Assembly: GCA_038237625.1 (NCBI GenBank)
Contig: JBBRYM010000010.1
Coordinates: 1-64,000 of the forward strand
Source: JAWVFM01 sp038237625
Lineage (GTDB): Bacteria; Actinomycetota; Thermoleophilia; Solirubrobacterales; 70-9
Length of the DNA: 64,000 nucleotides
Direction: 5' to 3'
Below the pieces are notes generated by a model that did not search any database, was not told where the DNA came from, and worked only from the letters and a program-made list of their open reading frames with translations. The translations under genes were made by a program, and so were the position numbers. Below are positions 43,811 to 52,230 of this stretch, piece after piece (position 1 is the stretch's first letter; every line of letters starts with the position of its first letter).

Positions 43811-44958
43811 CGGCGGTTCCACTCGCCGCTTCGCCCGCCCGACTTGTGGACGAGCTCCAGGGACTCGATCGTCACGCCGCGCTCCAGCCCCTTGACCATG
43901 TCATAGACGGTCAAAGCCGCCACTGCGCACGCGGTCATCGCCTCCATCTCGACGCCGGTGCGGCCGCTGGTTGCCGCCTCGGCCGCGAGCCGCACGGCGC
44001 CGGCGCGGGCGTCAACCTGGCCCTCGACCTCGACATGGTCGAGGGCAAGCGGATGAGCCAGCGGGATCAGCTCCCACGTGCGTTTCGCGGCCCCGATGCC
44101 GGCGATCCGCGCGGTGCCGAGCACGTCGCCCTTCGCCGCCTCGCCGCGATCAACCGCCCGGGCGGTCTGCGGCTCCATGCGGATCACGGCCTCGGCACGG
44201 GCTCGTCGGGCCGTCACGGGTTTGTCGCTCACGTCGACCATTCGCGCCGTCCCCGCTGCGTCGAGGTGGGTGAGCGACGGGATGGCGACCGCGGCCGGCA
44301 CGGCGCCTTCCACCCAGCGACGCTCACCGCCATCGACCTCCTGCTTCCAGATCGGCGCCTCGGCCTTGATCCGGTCGATCGCCTCGCGGGCGCCGGCGAA
44401 GGCGGCGTCGCGGTGCGCGGCCGAGACCGCCACGACGACGCTCGGCTCGCCGAGCGGCACCATTCCCACGCGATGCTCCGCGCCGGCGGCCTGCAGGCCA
44501 TGGGTGGCGATGACCTCGGCAACGATCGCGGCAATCCGCTCCTCCGCCATCTCGCGATAAGCCTCGTAGTCGAGCCGCTCGACCTCACGCGTGACGCCGG
44601 CAAAGAGCACGATCGCTCCGGCGCCCGGATTCGCGACCGCCCCGGCCAGGCGCTCCACCGAGAGCTCATCGTCGGTTACGCGCGCGAAGACGCCCTCGGC
44701 GGCGCCACCGCTGACCGGGGGCACCAGGGCGAGTTCATCCCCGTCGGCTAGCAGCGAGTCGTCGCTGACGTACTCGCGGTTTCGCGCGGCACGAACGGGC
44801 ATCGCCGCCATCACCTCGCCGAGCCCCGGCTCCGACGCGATGACCGCCAGCGCGTCGGCCACAGTTCCTCCGTCGTCGAGGTTGATCGTCAGTCGCTCAC
44901 GCCCGCCCCGCTCGCGGAAAACCGCGAAGAGGCGCACCTCGATCTCCATCGGCCGCAT
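43807..44958 (-). CDS. Triple-fusion molybdopterin synthase and cPMP synthase: MoaD-MoaE-MoaC
   Basis: A 383-aa protein of three complete domains. Residues 1-85 are MoaD (VRLFAVFRERGGRERL, LALVPPVSGG), with the Gly84-Gly85 tail internal instead of C-terminal. Residues 90-220 are MoaE (GAGAIVLFAGVTRE, then IKAEAPIWKQE with the catalytic Lys198 and Lys205). Residues 228-383 are MoaC (LTHLDAAGTARMVDVSDK, IPLAHPLALDHVEV, GRTGVEMEAMTACAVAALTVYDMVK). The enzyme would make cPMP and convert it to molybdopterin. In mycobacterial MoaX (MoaD-MoaE) the fusion is cleaved after GG, so processing is expected. MoaC has Ala where most have Cys in L-C-H-P. It overlaps mog by 4 nt. Confidence 0.93.
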   Translation of the reverse strand: MRPMEIEVRLFAVFRERGGRERLTINLDDGGTVADALAVIASEPGLGEVMAAMPVRAARNREYVSDDSLLADGDELALVPPVSGGAAEGVFARVTDDELSVERLAGAVANPGAGAIVLFAGVTREVERLDYEAYREMAEERIAAIVAEVIATHGLQAAGAEHRVGMVPLGEPSVVVAVSAAHRDAAFAGAREAIDRIKAEAPIWKQEVDGGERRWVEGAVPAAVAIPSLTHLDAAGTARMVDVSDKPVTARRARAEAVIRMEPQTARAVDRGEAAKGDVLGTARIAGIGAAKRTWELIPLAHPLALDHVEVEGQVDARAGAVRLAAEAATSGRTGVEMEAMTACAVAALTVYDMVKGLERGVTIESLELVHKSGGRSGEWNRR

Positions 44959-44969
44959 CGTAGGCCGTG

Positions 44970-46172
44970 TCAGGGGATGAGCTCGAACTCGACGCGCTCG
45001 CCGGCGCTGACGCCGGAGCGCCCCATGGGCAGGATGGCGAGGGCGTCGGCGCCGAGCATCGAGGTCAAGATGTGCGAGCCCTGGTCCTTCGTGGGCCGGG
45101 CATGCCAGCCGTCGTCGCGGAGCTCCAGGCGGCAGCGCACCAGCTCAGCCCGTTCGTCCGCCTTCGCGTAGTCGACGTCGAGGATCGCCGTGGCCGCCCG
45201 GCGTCGCTCGCTCGCTCCCAGCATCGCCCGGATCGCGGGGCGCACGAAGACGAGGAAGGTCACGATGGCCGAGACCGGATTCCCGGGCAGGCCGAAGACA
45301 AGCGCTCGAGAGGGAGCGACGCCGAACCACGTCGGCTTGCCCGGGCGCAGCGCAACGCGCCAGAAGACCTCCTCGACGCCCAGGGCGGCGAGCGCGGCCT
45401 TGACGTGGTCATGCTCGCCGACCGAGACGCCGCCGCACACGACGGCCACGTCGGCGCAGAGCGCTGTCCCGAGGGCTGCCTCCATCGCCTCGCGAGAGTC
45501 TCCGACCGTCTCGGTTGCCACCAGCTCGGCCCCCGCTGCGGTCGTGAGGGCGCCCACCGAATAGCGGTTGGCGTTGCGCACGCCGCCGGGGCGCAGCGGC
45601 TCGCCCGCCGGTTGGAGCTCGTCGCCGCTGGTCAGGAGGTGGACACGGGGCCGCCGCGCGCATGTGACCTCGTCCGTTCCCGCCGCTGCGGCTACCCCAA
45701 CCTCGGCGGCGCCGAGCTCGGTCCCGGCCTCGAGCACGACCGCTCCGGCAGCCATGTCGTCGGCGGCTCGACGCACGTTCAGCCCCGGATCCAACCCCCG
45801 CGCGATGCGTAGCCTGGAGCCGCTTCGGAGCGTGTCCTCCAGGCGAACCACGGCGTCAGCGCAGCGCGGTATGGCCGCACCGGTCGAAATTGCCACTGCC
45901 GTCCCGGCGTTGAGCGCGCCCGTCCACGGATGGCCGGCCGCGGACTCACCCGCGATCTCAAGCTCAGCTCCTTCCAGGGTGTCGCTGGCGCGGACCGCAA
46001 ACCCGTCCATCGCAGAGTTGTGGAACGCCGGCACGTCGTCGAGCGCGATAACGGGCTCCGCGAGCACCCGGCCAAGCGCAGCTTCCAGCCCGAGGCGTTC
46101 GGAGCCGAGAGGGCTGCAGCGCTCGAGCACCGCCGCGCGCGCGGCGTCGATCTGAATGGCCTGAGTGGGCAC
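44970..46172 (-). CDS. moeA: Molybdopterin molybdotransferase MoeA
   Basis: A 400-aa enzyme that inserts molybdate into adenylated molybdopterin. It has the MoeA_N domain (GRVLAEPVIALDDVPAFHNSAMDGFAV), the MoCF core (LLTSGDEL, VVCGGVSVGEHD, FGLPGNPVSAIVTFLVFV) and the beta C-terminal domain. GTG 46172 has an AGGG eight bases upstream and gives the usual length; ATG 46214 is an in-frame alternative. It is the first gene of the moeA-moaDEC-mog-moaA operon, 11 nt before the fusion. Confidence 0.93.
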   Translation of the reverse strand: MPTQAIQIDAARAAVLERCSPLGSERLGLEAALGRVLAEPVIALDDVPAFHNSAMDGFAVRASDTLEGAELEIAGESAAGHPWTGALNAGTAVAISTGAAIPRCADAVVRLEDTLRSGSRLRIARGLDPGLNVRRAADDMAAGAVVLEAGTELGAAEVGVAAAAGTDEVTCARRPRVHLLTSGDELQPAGEPLRPGGVRNANRYSVGALTTAAGAELVATETVGDSREAMEAALGTALCADVAVVCGGVSVGEHDHVKAALAALGVEEVFWRVALRPGKPTWFGVAPSRALVFGLPGNPVSAIVTFLVFVRPAIRAMLGASERRRAATAILDVDYAKADERAELVRCRLELRDDGWHARPTKDQGSHILTSMLGADALAILPMGRSGVSAGERVEFELIP

Positions 46173-46248
46173 GCCGACAACCCTAGACCGTTGCGCTCTG
46201 GCCTCGGGGGACATGACCCTGCTGCCGTGGGTGCTGGCGGCGATGCTC

Positions 46249-46270
46249 GTTGAATCCCGTCGGGCGCGCT
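46249..46270 (+). repeat. Diverged tRNA-Arg 3' remnant
   Basis: GTT-GAATCCCGTCGGGCGCGCT matches the T-loop, T-stem and 3' acceptor strand of tRNA-Arg 17263-17284 with one missing base and one C/T change. It is in the same orientation, followed by CTTCGC similar to the sequence after the tRNA. It is too short to be a gene. Confidence 0.55.
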
Positions 46271-46299
46271 CTTCGCTGCGGCGGTGTTTGCGCGCGAGC

Positions 46300-47103
46300 T
46301 CACAGCCCGTGGTGCGGCCACTCCGGAACCTTGCGCTCCTTGAAGGCCCGCGCCCCGATGGCGTGTGAGTCGCGGCGCATGAACATCGACAGAGCCATCT
46401 CCACTTCGTTTCGAAGCTGCTCCTCGTAGGTGCGGCCGACGTTTCTGACCATCGTCTCCTTGTCGGAGCGGATGGCGCCCTGGGGCAGGGCGGCGATCTC
46501 GTGCGCCAGCTCCAGAGCCCGCTCCAGGGCCTTCCCTTCCGCCACGATTTCGTTGGCCAGTCCGATGCGGAGCGCCTCGGCGGCGTCGACCGGGCGGCCG
46601 GTGATGATCAGCTCCATCGCCTTGGCGTAACCGACCACCATCGGCAGCCGGACCGTCATCCCATCGCCGGCGACTATGTTCCAGCGCCGCTCGAGGGCTC
46701 CGAACACGGCGGTCTCGGCGACGATGCGAATGTCGGCGAGCAGCGCGTTCTCCAGTCCCGCGGCCACCGCCCACCCGTTGACGGCCGCGATCACCGGCTT
46801 GAAGACGTCGACGCGGCGGCTGTACCCGCAGTCCCCCGGCGAGTTGTAGAGCTGAATCCGGTGCTCGTCCCAGTCCCCGGCCGTGGTCTCGGCCGCGTCA
46901 GCGAGATCCCAGCCGGCGCAGAATGCCTCTCCCTCGCCCGTGATGACGAGCACGAATGCTTCGTCATCGTCGCGAAACCGACGCCAGGCCTCGTGGAGCT
47001 CGGCGTTCATCTGCCGGCTCACGGCGTTGCGCTGCTCAGGGCGGTCGTACGTGAGCACCGCGACGTGACCGTCGAGCTCGTAGCGGATCGTCTCCCAGCT
47101 CAT
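46300..47103 (-). CDS. Enoyl-CoA hydratase/isomerase family protein
   Basis: A 267-aa crotonase-fold protein: GHVAVLTYDRPEQRNAV, FVLVITGEGEAFCAGWDL (oxyanion hole), then KPVIAAVNGWAVAAGLE (second oxyanion strand) and ALRIGLANEIV. It has Asn-Ala where the catalytic Glu of classical hydratases is often found, so the exact reaction is open. The start ATG 47103 has a strong AAGGAGGA upstream (47114-47107), which rejects the longer open frame. A palindrome lies 59-78 nt upstream. Confidence 0.87.
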   Translation of the reverse strand: MSWETIRYELDGHVAVLTYDRPEQRNAVSRQMNAELHEAWRRFRDDDEAFVLVITGEGEAFCAGWDLADAAETTAGDWDEHRIQLYNSPGDCGYSRRVDVFKPVIAAVNGWAVAAGLENALLADIRIVAETAVFGALERRWNIVAGDGMTVRLPMVVGYAKAMELIITGRPVDAAEALRIGLANEIVAEGKALERALELAHEIAALPQGAIRSDKETMVRNVGRTYEEQLRNEVEMALSMFMRRDSHAIGARAFKERKVPEWPHHGL

Positions 47104-47498
47104 TTGTCCTCCTTCGGGTGGTTGGCGCGAGTCCCAGCCTTTCAGGTGCGCGCATAGATTCGCCGGAATCGAGATTCCGGCTCGGAAGATTGGATGTACG
47201 GCGAGCGGGTATCCGGGTATCTGGAGTTGGGCAACGTCGGGACAGGAAAGGCAGGAGAGATGGCAGGAATCGCAGGGAAGCTGGGGACTCAGGATGCTCG
47301 GAGCGCCGCTGGCGGCACGGCATCGGCGGCACGGCGCCGCACGTCCCTGGAAGGCTTGACCGAACTGGCTCGCGAGGCGATGGGGTGGTCGCGTGCCAGA
47401 ACCTCGGCAACACCGATTCGCGCGCGCACCTTGCCGCGCGCCTGACGCACCGCGGAGTACTGCGACGCGCGCTCGGGGCGCTTGGTAGAACGGGAGAG
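47104..47498. other. Divergent intergenic region
   Basis: 395 nt between the enoyl-CoA hydratase and S15-peptidase starts. Besides the palindrome at 47162-47181 it holds a purine-rich stretch (47231-47290). All frames are partly open, but none shows a recognisable domain. Confidence 0.4.
47162..47181. promoter_or_regulatory. Candidate operator: 9-bp perfect palindrome
   Basis: GCCGGAATC, spacer GA, GATTCCGGC, in the intergenic region upstream of the enoyl-CoA hydratase gene. Length and symmetry fit a dimeric regulator such as TetR, which often controls CoA-metabolism genes. No regulator gene is adjacent, so this is an inference from symmetry. Confidence 0.45.
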
Positions 47499-49808
47499 GT
47501 GATTCGACCGCGCGGGGCCCTCCACCGTTGGCAGTTGTCGCTGGCGCTTGGTTGCGCAGTGGCGACGAGCTCGGCGCTCGCAATGCCGGCGGTGGCAGCC
47601 GCGGCGAGCGGCGCTGGCTTCAGCGCCCACGGCAGCGTCGAGCAGGTCTACGTGACCGGCCTGAAGTCCCGGGCTCGCATGACGCTGCTGGACCCCGCCG
47701 GCGACGTCGCCGGCACCAAGCGAGCCGACAAGCAGGGCGGCCTCCTGTTCCGCCACGTGAAGCCCGGCAAGGGCTATCGGGTTCGCTTCGCCAAGGGGGG
47801 AGCGAAGTCGGGGCCGCTGCGGGTCCTCTCCACTCGTTCGGCGCCACCGAGCAACAAGATCTACGACCAGACGATCCCGACGAGCGGCTACGGCTACATG
47901 AGGACCCGGGACGGGACGAAGCTCGCCTTCGACGTCCATCCACCCTCGGACATCACCACGGTGATCCCGGGCTTCCAGCCGCCGCCGGCGATCCCGGGCG
48001 CTCCCACCCCGACCCTGGTGGAGTACTCGGGCTACGGATACGCCGACCCCGCCGGACCGCAGAGCGGGATCTCGATTCTCGCCAACGCAATGGGCTTCAC
48101 GGTGGTCGACGTGAACATGCGCGGCACGGGCTGCTCCGGCGGCGCCTTCAACTTCTTCGAGCCGCTGCAGAGCCTCGACGGCTATGACGTCGTGGAGACG
48201 GTCGCGCACCAGCCCTGGGTCGCCCACGGCAAGGTCGGGATGATGGGGATCTCCTACGGCGGCATCAGTCAGCTCTTCACCGCCGCCACCGATCCGCCGG
48301 ACCTCGCGGCGATCGCCCCGATGTCGGTGATCGACCAGACGCAGACGACCCTGTACCCCGGCGGGATCCTGAACACGGGCTTCGCGGTCGCCTGGGCCAA
48401 GGAGCGGATCCACGACGCGTTGCCGGCATCTGCCAACGGCGGTCAGACGTGGGCCTACGACCGCATCCAGAACGGGGATCAGACGTGCGCCGACAACCAA
48501 GCCCTTCACGGCGAGTCGCCGAACCTGCTGGCGAAGATTCGCCACAACCAGCACTACAAGCCGAAGGTGGCCGATCCCCTCGCGCCGGTCACCTTCGTGA
48601 AGAAGATCAAGGTCCCGGTCTACATGGCCTGCCAGTTCACCGACGAGCAGACCGGCGGCCACTGCCCGACCCTGGCCGAGCACATGACCGGAACGAAGCG
48701 CAAGTGGTTCACGTTCACCAACGGCACCCACGTCGACTCGCTCGATCCGGAGACCTTCAACCGTTGGTCGGATTTCTTGGAGCTCTACGTCGCCAGGCAG
48801 GCGCCGATCACTGACGCGGCGCAGGTCCAGGCCATCGCGCCCGTCGTCTATCTGGAGGCGATGGGGATCAACGGGGTGACGATGCCACTCGACCCGATCC
48901 AGCTGCAGCCCACCTACGCCGGCGCGCTGGCGGCGTTCGAGAAGCTCCCACCGATTCGGGTCCTCTTCGACAACGGCGCCGGCGGGTCGAATCCCGGTGA
49001 GCCGTACCCCGGCTTCGAGCAGTCGTTCAGCAGGTTCCCGGTCCCAGGGGTCAAGGCGAAGTCGTGGTATTTCTCGAGTAAGGGGGGGCTGACCGGCAAA
49101 GCTTCGGCCGGGTCCCGCGCCGGTTCGTTCAAGTGGGACCCCCACGCCCAATCGCTCACCGACTTCACGGGAGATACCGCGGCCGGCCCGGGAGGCCTTT
49201 GGACCGCGACGCCCACCTACCACTGGCAGCAGAATCCCGCGGGCAGCGCCCTGTCCTACGTCAGCCATCCGCTTGACAAGGACACGACCGTGATCGGCTC
49301 CGGCGCGGTGCATCTGTGGGTTCGCTCGTCGGTGCCGAATGTCGACCTCCAGGCGACGGTCAGCGAGGTCCGACCCGACGGCAAGGAGACGTTCGTGCAA
49401 AACGGCTGGGTGCGCGGGAACGAGCGCAAGCTCGATCGCCGCAAGAGCACGCCGCTCGAGCCGGTCTTGAGCCTCAGGAAGTCCGACGTGGCGCCGCTGC
49501 CGTCCAGCCACTTCGCGAAGGTCACAATTCCCCTCTATTACGAGGGGCACGCCTACCGCGCCGGATCCCGGATCCGGATTACGATCTCCGCGCCAAACGG
49601 CACCCAGCCGATCTGGTCGTTCAAGACCGAGCCGAAGAAGAGCCACCCCACCGTCGCCATCGGCTACTCGAAGCGCATGCCGTCGAGGTTGACTCTTCCG
49701 GTGGTCCCCGGCGTGAGCGTCTCGAGCGCGCTGCCGCCGTGCCCGGGCCTGCGCGGCGAGCCCTGCCGGACCTACGTGCCGTTCACCAACGGCACCGCCA
49801 AGCCCTGA
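47499..49808 (+). CDS. Secreted S15/CocE-family peptidase or esterase
   Basis: A 769-aa protein with a signal peptide (hydrophobic, ending AMPAVAAAASG). An N-terminal beta domain of about 75 residues (VEQVYVTGLKSRARMTLLDP) precedes the alpha/beta hydrolase: TRDGTKLAFDVHPP, MRGTGCSGG, and the nucleophile elbow GMMGISYGGISQ. The C-terminal PepX_C beta-sandwich begins about residue 555 (YVSHPLDKDTTVIGSGAVHLWV). The family includes X-prolyl dipeptidyl peptidases, cocaine esterase and glutaryl acylases; the substrate is unknown. I chose GTG 47499, preceded by GGGAGAG with very short spacing; a TTG a little downstream is possible. Confidence 0.83.
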   Translation: MIRPRGALHRWQLSLALGCAVATSSALAMPAVAAAASGAGFSAHGSVEQVYVTGLKSRARMTLLDPAGDVAGTKRADKQGGLLFRHVKPGKGYRVRFAKGGAKSGPLRVLSTRSAPPSNKIYDQTIPTSGYGYMRTRDGTKLAFDVHPPSDITTVIPGFQPPPAIPGAPTPTLVEYSGYGYADPAGPQSGISILANAMGFTVVDVNMRGTGCSGGAFNFFEPLQSLDGYDVVETVAHQPWVAHGKVGMMGISYGGISQLFTAATDPPDLAAIAPMSVIDQTQTTLYPGGILNTGFAVAWAKERIHDALPASANGGQTWAYDRIQNGDQTCADNQALHGESPNLLAKIRHNQHYKPKVADPLAPVTFVKKIKVPVYMACQFTDEQTGGHCPTLAEHMTGTKRKWFTFTNGTHVDSLDPETFNRWSDFLELYVARQAPITDAAQVQAIAPVVYLEAMGINGVTMPLDPIQLQPTYAGALAAFEKLPPIRVLFDNGAGGSNPGEPYPGFEQSFSRFPVPGVKAKSWYFSSKGGLTGKASAGSRAGSFKWDPHAQSLTDFTGDTAAGPGGLWTATPTYHWQQNPAGSALSYVSHPLDKDTTVIGSGAVHLWVRSSVPNVDLQATVSEVRPDGKETFVQNGWVRGNERKLDRRKSTPLEPVLSLRKSDVAPLPSSHFAKVTIPLYYEGHAYRAGSRIRITISAPNGTQPIWSFKTEPKKSHPTVAIGYSKRMPSRLTLPVVPGVSVSSALPPCPGLRGEPCRTYVPFTNGTAKP

Positions 49809-49814
49809 GGTTGC

Positions 49815-49850
49815 GCCCTGCCAGGCGAGGAGGAGCCTGGCTCGCAGGGC
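49815..49850 (+). terminator. Strong bulged hairpin after the S15 gene
   Basis: GCCCTGCCAGGC (49815-49826) pairs with GCCTGG (49835-49840) and CAGGGC (49845-49850) with a 4-nt bulge. It begins 6 nt after the stop. It has no T-tract, as is common for terminator-like hairpins in GC-rich actinobacteria. Confidence 0.45.
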
Positions 49851-49947
49851 GGCGGAGAACCTGAGCTTCCGGAGCTTCGCCAGGTATCCCGTCAGCCGTG
49901 GAAGGACCTCGCGGAGGGCCGCTTCGCGGACTTGGCCGACGCCGAGC

Positions 49948-52200
49948 TCACGCGGCTGGGTCTCCATGAGGATCAGCGATTGATGTGGCTTCGGCAGCGG
50001 GCGTAGGCCGGGTTGGCTCGCGGGGCTTGAAAGCGTCGCTTCGGCCTTCGAACAGCAAAACCAGCGCGGGGATGAGCAGCGGCCGCGCGACGAACGCGTC
50101 CAGGAGCAACCCGACGGCCATCGCGAAGGCGATCTCGCGGAAGGCCAGAATCGGGATGATCGCGATCGCGGCAAACGACAGCGCGAGGATGACGCCGGCC
50201 ACAGCGATCGCCCGCGCCGCCCGAGATCCCGCGGTTCTGACCGCCGCCCGGAGCTCCTGGTGCTCGGCCTCGAGCCAGATACGCCCGATCAGGAACACGT
50301 TGTAGTCGGACCCAAGGGCCACCAGCAGGATGGTGGTCGTCACTGGAACGAAGAACGAGATCTCGCCGTAACCGAGCAAGTTTTGGAAGACGTAGACCGT
50401 GATCCCCAGCGCCGCGGCTACCACCAGCATGCTCGTGGCGACCAGGTACACAGGCGCGGCACGGGTGCGCAGGAGGCTCCAGACGAGGACCATGAGGACC
50501 AGCAGGGCGAGCGGCAGCACCCGCAGGAGCGCCGCGGACGTGTCGTCGGTCAGCTCCTGGGTGATCGCCGTGTCTCCCGCGAAGCCAACCTGAGCGCTCG
50601 AGAGGCCTGCCGCGGCGAGCATTTGCGGCATGTCGTGCTGGAGCCCGGCGAGGGTGTCGATGGCGGCGGCGCTCTCGGGGTCGGAGTCGAACAGGACCAG
50701 GAACCGCACAGCGTTGCCTCCTTGGGCCACGACCACCCCGAAGGGGTGCTTCACCGGCTGGTCGGCAGGGCCGACCACCGCCGCCACCCCATCGCGGCCG
50801 CGTATTTGCGATTCGAGCGTTGCGAGTGCCCCGTGCCCGGCGGCGATCCCCGGCCCGCGGGCGACGATCATGGTGGGCCCCGCGATCCCGGGATTGAAGG
50901 CATGGGCGGCGGCCTCGTAGCCCTGGCGTTCCTCGTTCGAGGCCGGTAGCCCCTTCATCACCGGATCCCCGAGGTGAAGCTGGCGAAGGCCAGTGGCTGC
51001 CGCGGCGAGGACGACGATGGCCGTGATTGCGACGATCACGGGGAAGCGGGCTGCAAGGCCGACGGCTCGGCCCTGCGAGGTGGTCGCGGGGGAGCCGGAT
51101 GCGGGGTCGCGCCGTCCGGGTGCGAGCAGCGTGGGCCCGATGAGCGCGAGCATCGCCGGGACGAAGGTCAGCGCGACCGCGACCCCCACGGTCACCGCGA
51201 TCGCGAGCCCGGGACCGAATGCCGTTAGGAACCGCACGCCCGAGAGCAGCAGGGTCAGGGTGGCGCCGGCGATCATGAGGCCGGCGGTGAGCACGACGGG
51301 AAGCAGCTCGGCCGTCACGAGGCGGGCTGCCTCGCGCGAGGACAGCCCCTCGTCGAGTCGCTGGCGGTATCCGGCCCCGAAGAACACCAGGTAGTCGGTC
51401 AGCACGCCGAAGAGCAGGGCGACCATCACCGGCTCCACCTCCTGGGGCAGCGCGATGTTGCGATTCTGGGCGAGCCATCCAAGTACGTGGCTCGCGCACA
51501 GGTAGGCGATCGCGACGGTGGCGAGGCCGAGCAGTGGGACGCCGATCGCGCGGAAGTAGAAGCCGAGGATCCCGACCACCAGGAGCAGCGTCGCCAGCTC
51601 GACCCAGGGAAGTTTGTCGGTTGAGATCTGCGCGTCGGCGAACCGGGCGGGCAGGGGGCCGCTGACGTCGATGGTGGCGATACGGGCGGCTCGCGCCAGG
51701 CGGTCGGCGAAGTCCTGGGCGGCGAAGGTCTGCTGGCCCTCGCCCAGGCTCGGCCTGATGAACAGGAACACGACCAAGGTCTTCGGGGCCGAGCCGGGCG
51801 CCAGCTTGGCCACATTGACCAGCGGCACGCCGCCGAGCACGTCGCTGTGCTTGGGCGGGTGGCGGTCGAGGCGGGCGACGTAGGCGGTGGCGTCGGCCAC
51901 CTGGGATCTCGAGAGCCCGCCCGGCGCGGAGGCGACCAGCAGCGTCCGGCTCAGCAGGGGAATCCCGAACGTCTGGTTTGCCTGCTCCTCGACGGCGATC
52001 GCAGAGGAGTTGTTGGGGACGAGGTCGCCGATCGACCCGGTTCCCGCGTCGAAGATCGACGGCAGGCGGGTCGCCGCGAGAATCGTCAGGGCAATCCATA
52101 GGGGGACGATCAGGAAGCGAAGCCAGACGATCGCTCCCGCCAGCCGGCTCCATCCTCTGGTCTGCTCGGGCGCTCCGTCGCCCGATTCCTGCTGCGACAT
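49948..52200 (-). CDS. MMPL/RND-family membrane transporter
   Basis: A 750-aa RND protein with two six-helix bundles separated by extracytoplasmic domains. It has an N-terminal helix (VWLRFLIVPLWIALTILAATRLP), helices around residues 205-390 ending FVPAMLALIGP, and a second set from about 565 (LLRVLPLALLVLMVLVW) to 720 (DAFVARPLLIPALVLLF). LVALGSDYNVFLIGRIW matches the GxDYxxF motif for proton relay. MMPL proteins export lipids or small molecules. It stands alone, convergent with the S15 gene. Confidence 0.88.
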   Translation of the reverse strand: MSQQESGDGAPEQTRGWSRLAGAIVWLRFLIVPLWIALTILAATRLPSIFDAGTGSIGDLVPNNSSAIAVEEQANQTFGIPLLSRTLLVASAPGGLSRSQVADATAYVARLDRHPPKHSDVLGGVPLVNVAKLAPGSAPKTLVVFLFIRPSLGEGQQTFAAQDFADRLARAARIATIDVSGPLPARFADAQISTDKLPWVELATLLLVVGILGFYFRAIGVPLLGLATVAIAYLCASHVLGWLAQNRNIALPQEVEPVMVALLFGVLTDYLVFFGAGYRQRLDEGLSSREAARLVTAELLPVVLTAGLMIAGATLTLLLSGVRFLTAFGPGLAIAVTVGVAVALTFVPAMLALIGPTLLAPGRRDPASGSPATTSQGRAVGLAARFPVIVAITAIVVLAAAATGLRQLHLGDPVMKGLPASNEERQGYEAAAHAFNPGIAGPTMIVARGPGIAAGHGALATLESQIRGRDGVAAVVGPADQPVKHPFGVVVAQGGNAVRFLVLFDSDPESAAAIDTLAGLQHDMPQMLAAAGLSSAQVGFAGDTAITQELTDDTSAALLRVLPLALLVLMVLVWSLLRTRAAPVYLVATSMLVVAAALGITVYVFQNLLGYGEISFFVPVTTTILLVALGSDYNVFLIGRIWLEAEHQELRAAVRTAGSRAARAIAVAGVILALSFAAIAIIPILAFREIAFAMAVGLLLDAFVARPLLIPALVLLFEGRSDAFKPREPTRPTPAAEATSIADPHGDPAA

Positions 52201-52230
52201 GCGCGTCGGTGTACCCGCTAGGCGCGTTTG

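Larger units (their letters stand above)
29137..46270. mobile_element. Possible second, older island (molybdenum block) between tRNA-Arg remnants
   Basis: About 17 kb lies between the 49-bp repeat and a shorter, diverged tRNA-Arg 3' remnant at 46249-46270 in the same orientation. The stretch carries most of the molybdenum genes of the window (mopI, modABC, moaA, mog, moaDEC, moeA and a molybdoenzyme) plus glycosylation genes. No mobility gene is present. The proposal depends on the short distal remnant being real. Confidence 0.35.

Noticed and set aside
17237..46270. Integrase, transposase or IS element in the islands
   Set aside because: I looked for tyrosine or serine recombinase and transposase motifs in the coding frames and saw none.
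49809..49967. Possible small helical protein on the minus strand after the MMPL gene
   Set aside because: It starts METQPREL and looks helical, but has no ribosome site and no stop before the antisense of the S15 gene, so it cannot be told from a shadow.
47289..50174. A 961-codon open frame on the minus strand
   Set aside because: It lies antisense to the S15 peptidase gene and its composition is the low-complexity Arg/Gly/Asp pattern of a shadow frame; no domain is recognisable.
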